Source: Clusia tigrina (taxonomy: Eukaryota; Arthropoda; Insecta; Diptera; Clusiidae). From it: a stretch of DNA of 64,000 nucleotides. The DNA lies in NCBI GenBank assembly GCA_920105625.2, contig CAKKTE020000070.1:186001-250000 (forward strand), read 5' to 3'. The position numbers were made by a program, and so were the translations under genes. Positions 62,955 to 64,000 of the stretch are shown one piece after another (within the stretch, counting starts at the first letter, position 1; every line of letters begins with the position of its first letter). The notes beneath the pieces were generated by a model. The model was not told where the DNA came from. It ran no database searches and saw only the letters and a program-made list of their open reading frames with translations.

Positions 62955-64000
62955 ATCAGTGTTTGATTTGGGACTCAAGGGTAGCATAGCTTGAGCGATA
63001 GCTTAAATTGACAAGAGGCTCGAGTACTTTATTGTTACAAAATTTCAAGGTTTTATGACGCTCCAGTAAAAAGTTACAAGCATTTGTATGTTGCAAACTT
63101 TGATATGTGTAGGACGTACCGTATAGAAGTAAGGCCATTTGAAGTTTTATCAGTGTTTGATTTGGGACTCAAGGGTAGCATAGCTTTGAGCGATAGCTTA
63201 AATTGACAAGAGGCTCGAGTACTTTATTGTTACAAAATTTCAAAGTTTTATGACGCTCCAGTAAAAAGTTACAAGCATTTGTATGTTGCAAACTTTGATA
63301 GGTGTAGGACGTACCGTATAGAAGTAAGGCCATTTGAAGTTTTATCAGTGTTTGATTTGGGACTCAAGGGTAGCATAGCTTTGAGCGATAGCTTAAATTG
63401 ACAAGAAGCTCGTGTACCTTATTGTTACAAAATTTCAAGGTTTTATGACGCTCCCGTAAAAAGTTACAAGCATTTGTATGTTGCAAACTTTGATAGGTGT
63501 AGGACGTATCGTATAGGAGTTAGGGCCATTTGAAGTTTTATCAGTGTTTGATTTGGGACTCAAGGGTAGCATAGCTTGAGCGATAGCTTAAATTGACAAG
63601 AGGCTCGAGTACTTTATTGTTACAAAATTTCAAGGTTTTATGACGCTCCAGTAAAAAGTTACAAGCATTTGTATGTTGCAAACTTTGATATGTGTAGGAC
63701 GTACCGTATAGAAGTAAGGCCATTTGAAGTTTTATCAGTGTTTGATTTGGGACTCAAGGGTAGCATAGCTTTGAGCGATAGCTTAAATTGACAAGAGGCT
63801 CGAGTACTTTATTGTTACAAAATTTCAAAGTTTTATGACGCTCCAGTAAAAAGTTACAAGCATTTGTATGTTGCAAACTTTGATAGGTGTAGGACGTACC
63901 GTATAGAAGTTAGTGCCATTTGAAGTTTTATCAGTGTTTGATTTGGGACTCAAGGGTAGCATAGCTTTGAGCGATAGCTTAAATTGACAAGAGGCTCGAG
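62955..64000 (-). repeat. 585-bp trimer repeat, about 1.8 copies, continuing past the window
   Basis: GTAGCATAGCTTGAGCG at 62,981 and 63,566, TTTGATATGTGTAGG near 63,100 and 63,685, and TTTCAAAGTTTTATG near 63,238 and 63,823 recur at 585 bp (three monomers minus three single-base losses). The last monomer runs off the window, so the array edge is not reached. Confidence 0.82.

Larger units (their letters stand above)
45029..64000 (-). repeat. Right, inverted arm of the same satellite array
   Basis: About 97 copies of the same 196-bp monomer in reverse complement, running without interruption to the window end. On the plus strand each unit reads CGATAGCTTAAATTGACAAG, then CTCGAGTACTTTATTGTTAC, and so on. 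This arm carries variants I do not see in the left arm: ACTGTATTGTTAC for ACTTTATTGTTAC, GACGCTTCAG for GACGCTCCAG, GGCGTAGGAC for GGTGTAGGAC, GTTAGAAAC for GTTGCAAAC, and GTTTATGATTTGG for GTGTTTGATTTGG. Left-arm markers such as CGAGCCACTTG are missing here. The arms therefore belong to one family but to separate subfamilies. Confidence 0.98.

Noticed and set aside
1..64000. CRISPR array
   Set aside because: The repeat is contiguous at 196 bp with no unique spacers between short identical repeats.
1..64000. Mobile element (LTRs, terminal inverted repeats, transposase)
   Set aside because: No target-site duplications, element ends or coding remnants were seen. The one inverted arrangement at 45,030 is made of satellite on both sides.

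Overview
The whole 64-kb window is a single tandem satellite DNA array. I find no protein-coding gene, RNA gene, transposon or unique sequence in it. The basic unit is a 196-bp monomer (about 37% G+C; my hand consensus has 64 A, 47 C, 26 G and 59 T on the strand read in the left half), present in about 326 copies. A uniform AT-rich array of this size with multi-monomer higher-order repeats is typical of eukaryotic centromeric, pericentromeric or subtelomeric heterochromatin. I cannot name the species. CpG is only mildly depleted in the consensus (5 seen, about 6.2 expected), which would suit a genome with little cytosine methylation or a young array, but this is weak evidence.

The array has two arms. 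From 1 to about 45,030 all monomers read in one direction. At 45,029-45,032 the orientation flips within a 4-bp AAAT shared by both sides, and all monomers to the window end are reverse-complemented. The two arms carry different monomer variants and different higher-order repeats (HORs), so they have been amplified separately since the inversion.

Left arm: 1-759 is a chimaeric head. 760-8,150 holds about two copies of a 3,494-bp 18-monomer HOR (an 8-mer of 1,551 bp plus a 10-mer of 1,943 bp). 8,151-10,019 is a chimaeric link. 10,020-15,835 is two copies of a 2,906-bp 15-mer. 15,836-18,250 is a mosaic. 18,251-23,740 shows a partial 3,100-bp 16-mer. 23,741-28,200 is a duplicated 2,144/2,340-bp segment. 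28,780-36,650 is two copies of a 3,910-bp 20-mer. 37,810-40,450 shows a 1,567-bp 8-mer duplication. 40,451-45,032 is mostly monomeric and more diverged, with a few dimer duplications.

Right arm (inverted): 45,033-46,134 is a short piece next to the junction. 46,135-52,450 is two copies of a 3,132-bp 16-mer. 51,250-56,590 shows a 2,936-bp 15-mer period. 56,591-60,660 has a 2,741/3,133-bp duplication. 60,661-64,000 is made of short local duplications (392-bp dimers, 585-bp trimers).

There is no operon or pathway to describe. What is informative is the architecture: nested periods, shared diagnostic deletions that tag each HOR family, the strand switch, and the complete absence of foreign insertions. 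Short open frames (60-89 aa) recur only because the monomer recurs; 196 is not a multiple of 3, so no frame runs on through successive monomers. HOR boundaries were placed by eye from diagnostic variants and are good to roughly one monomer.
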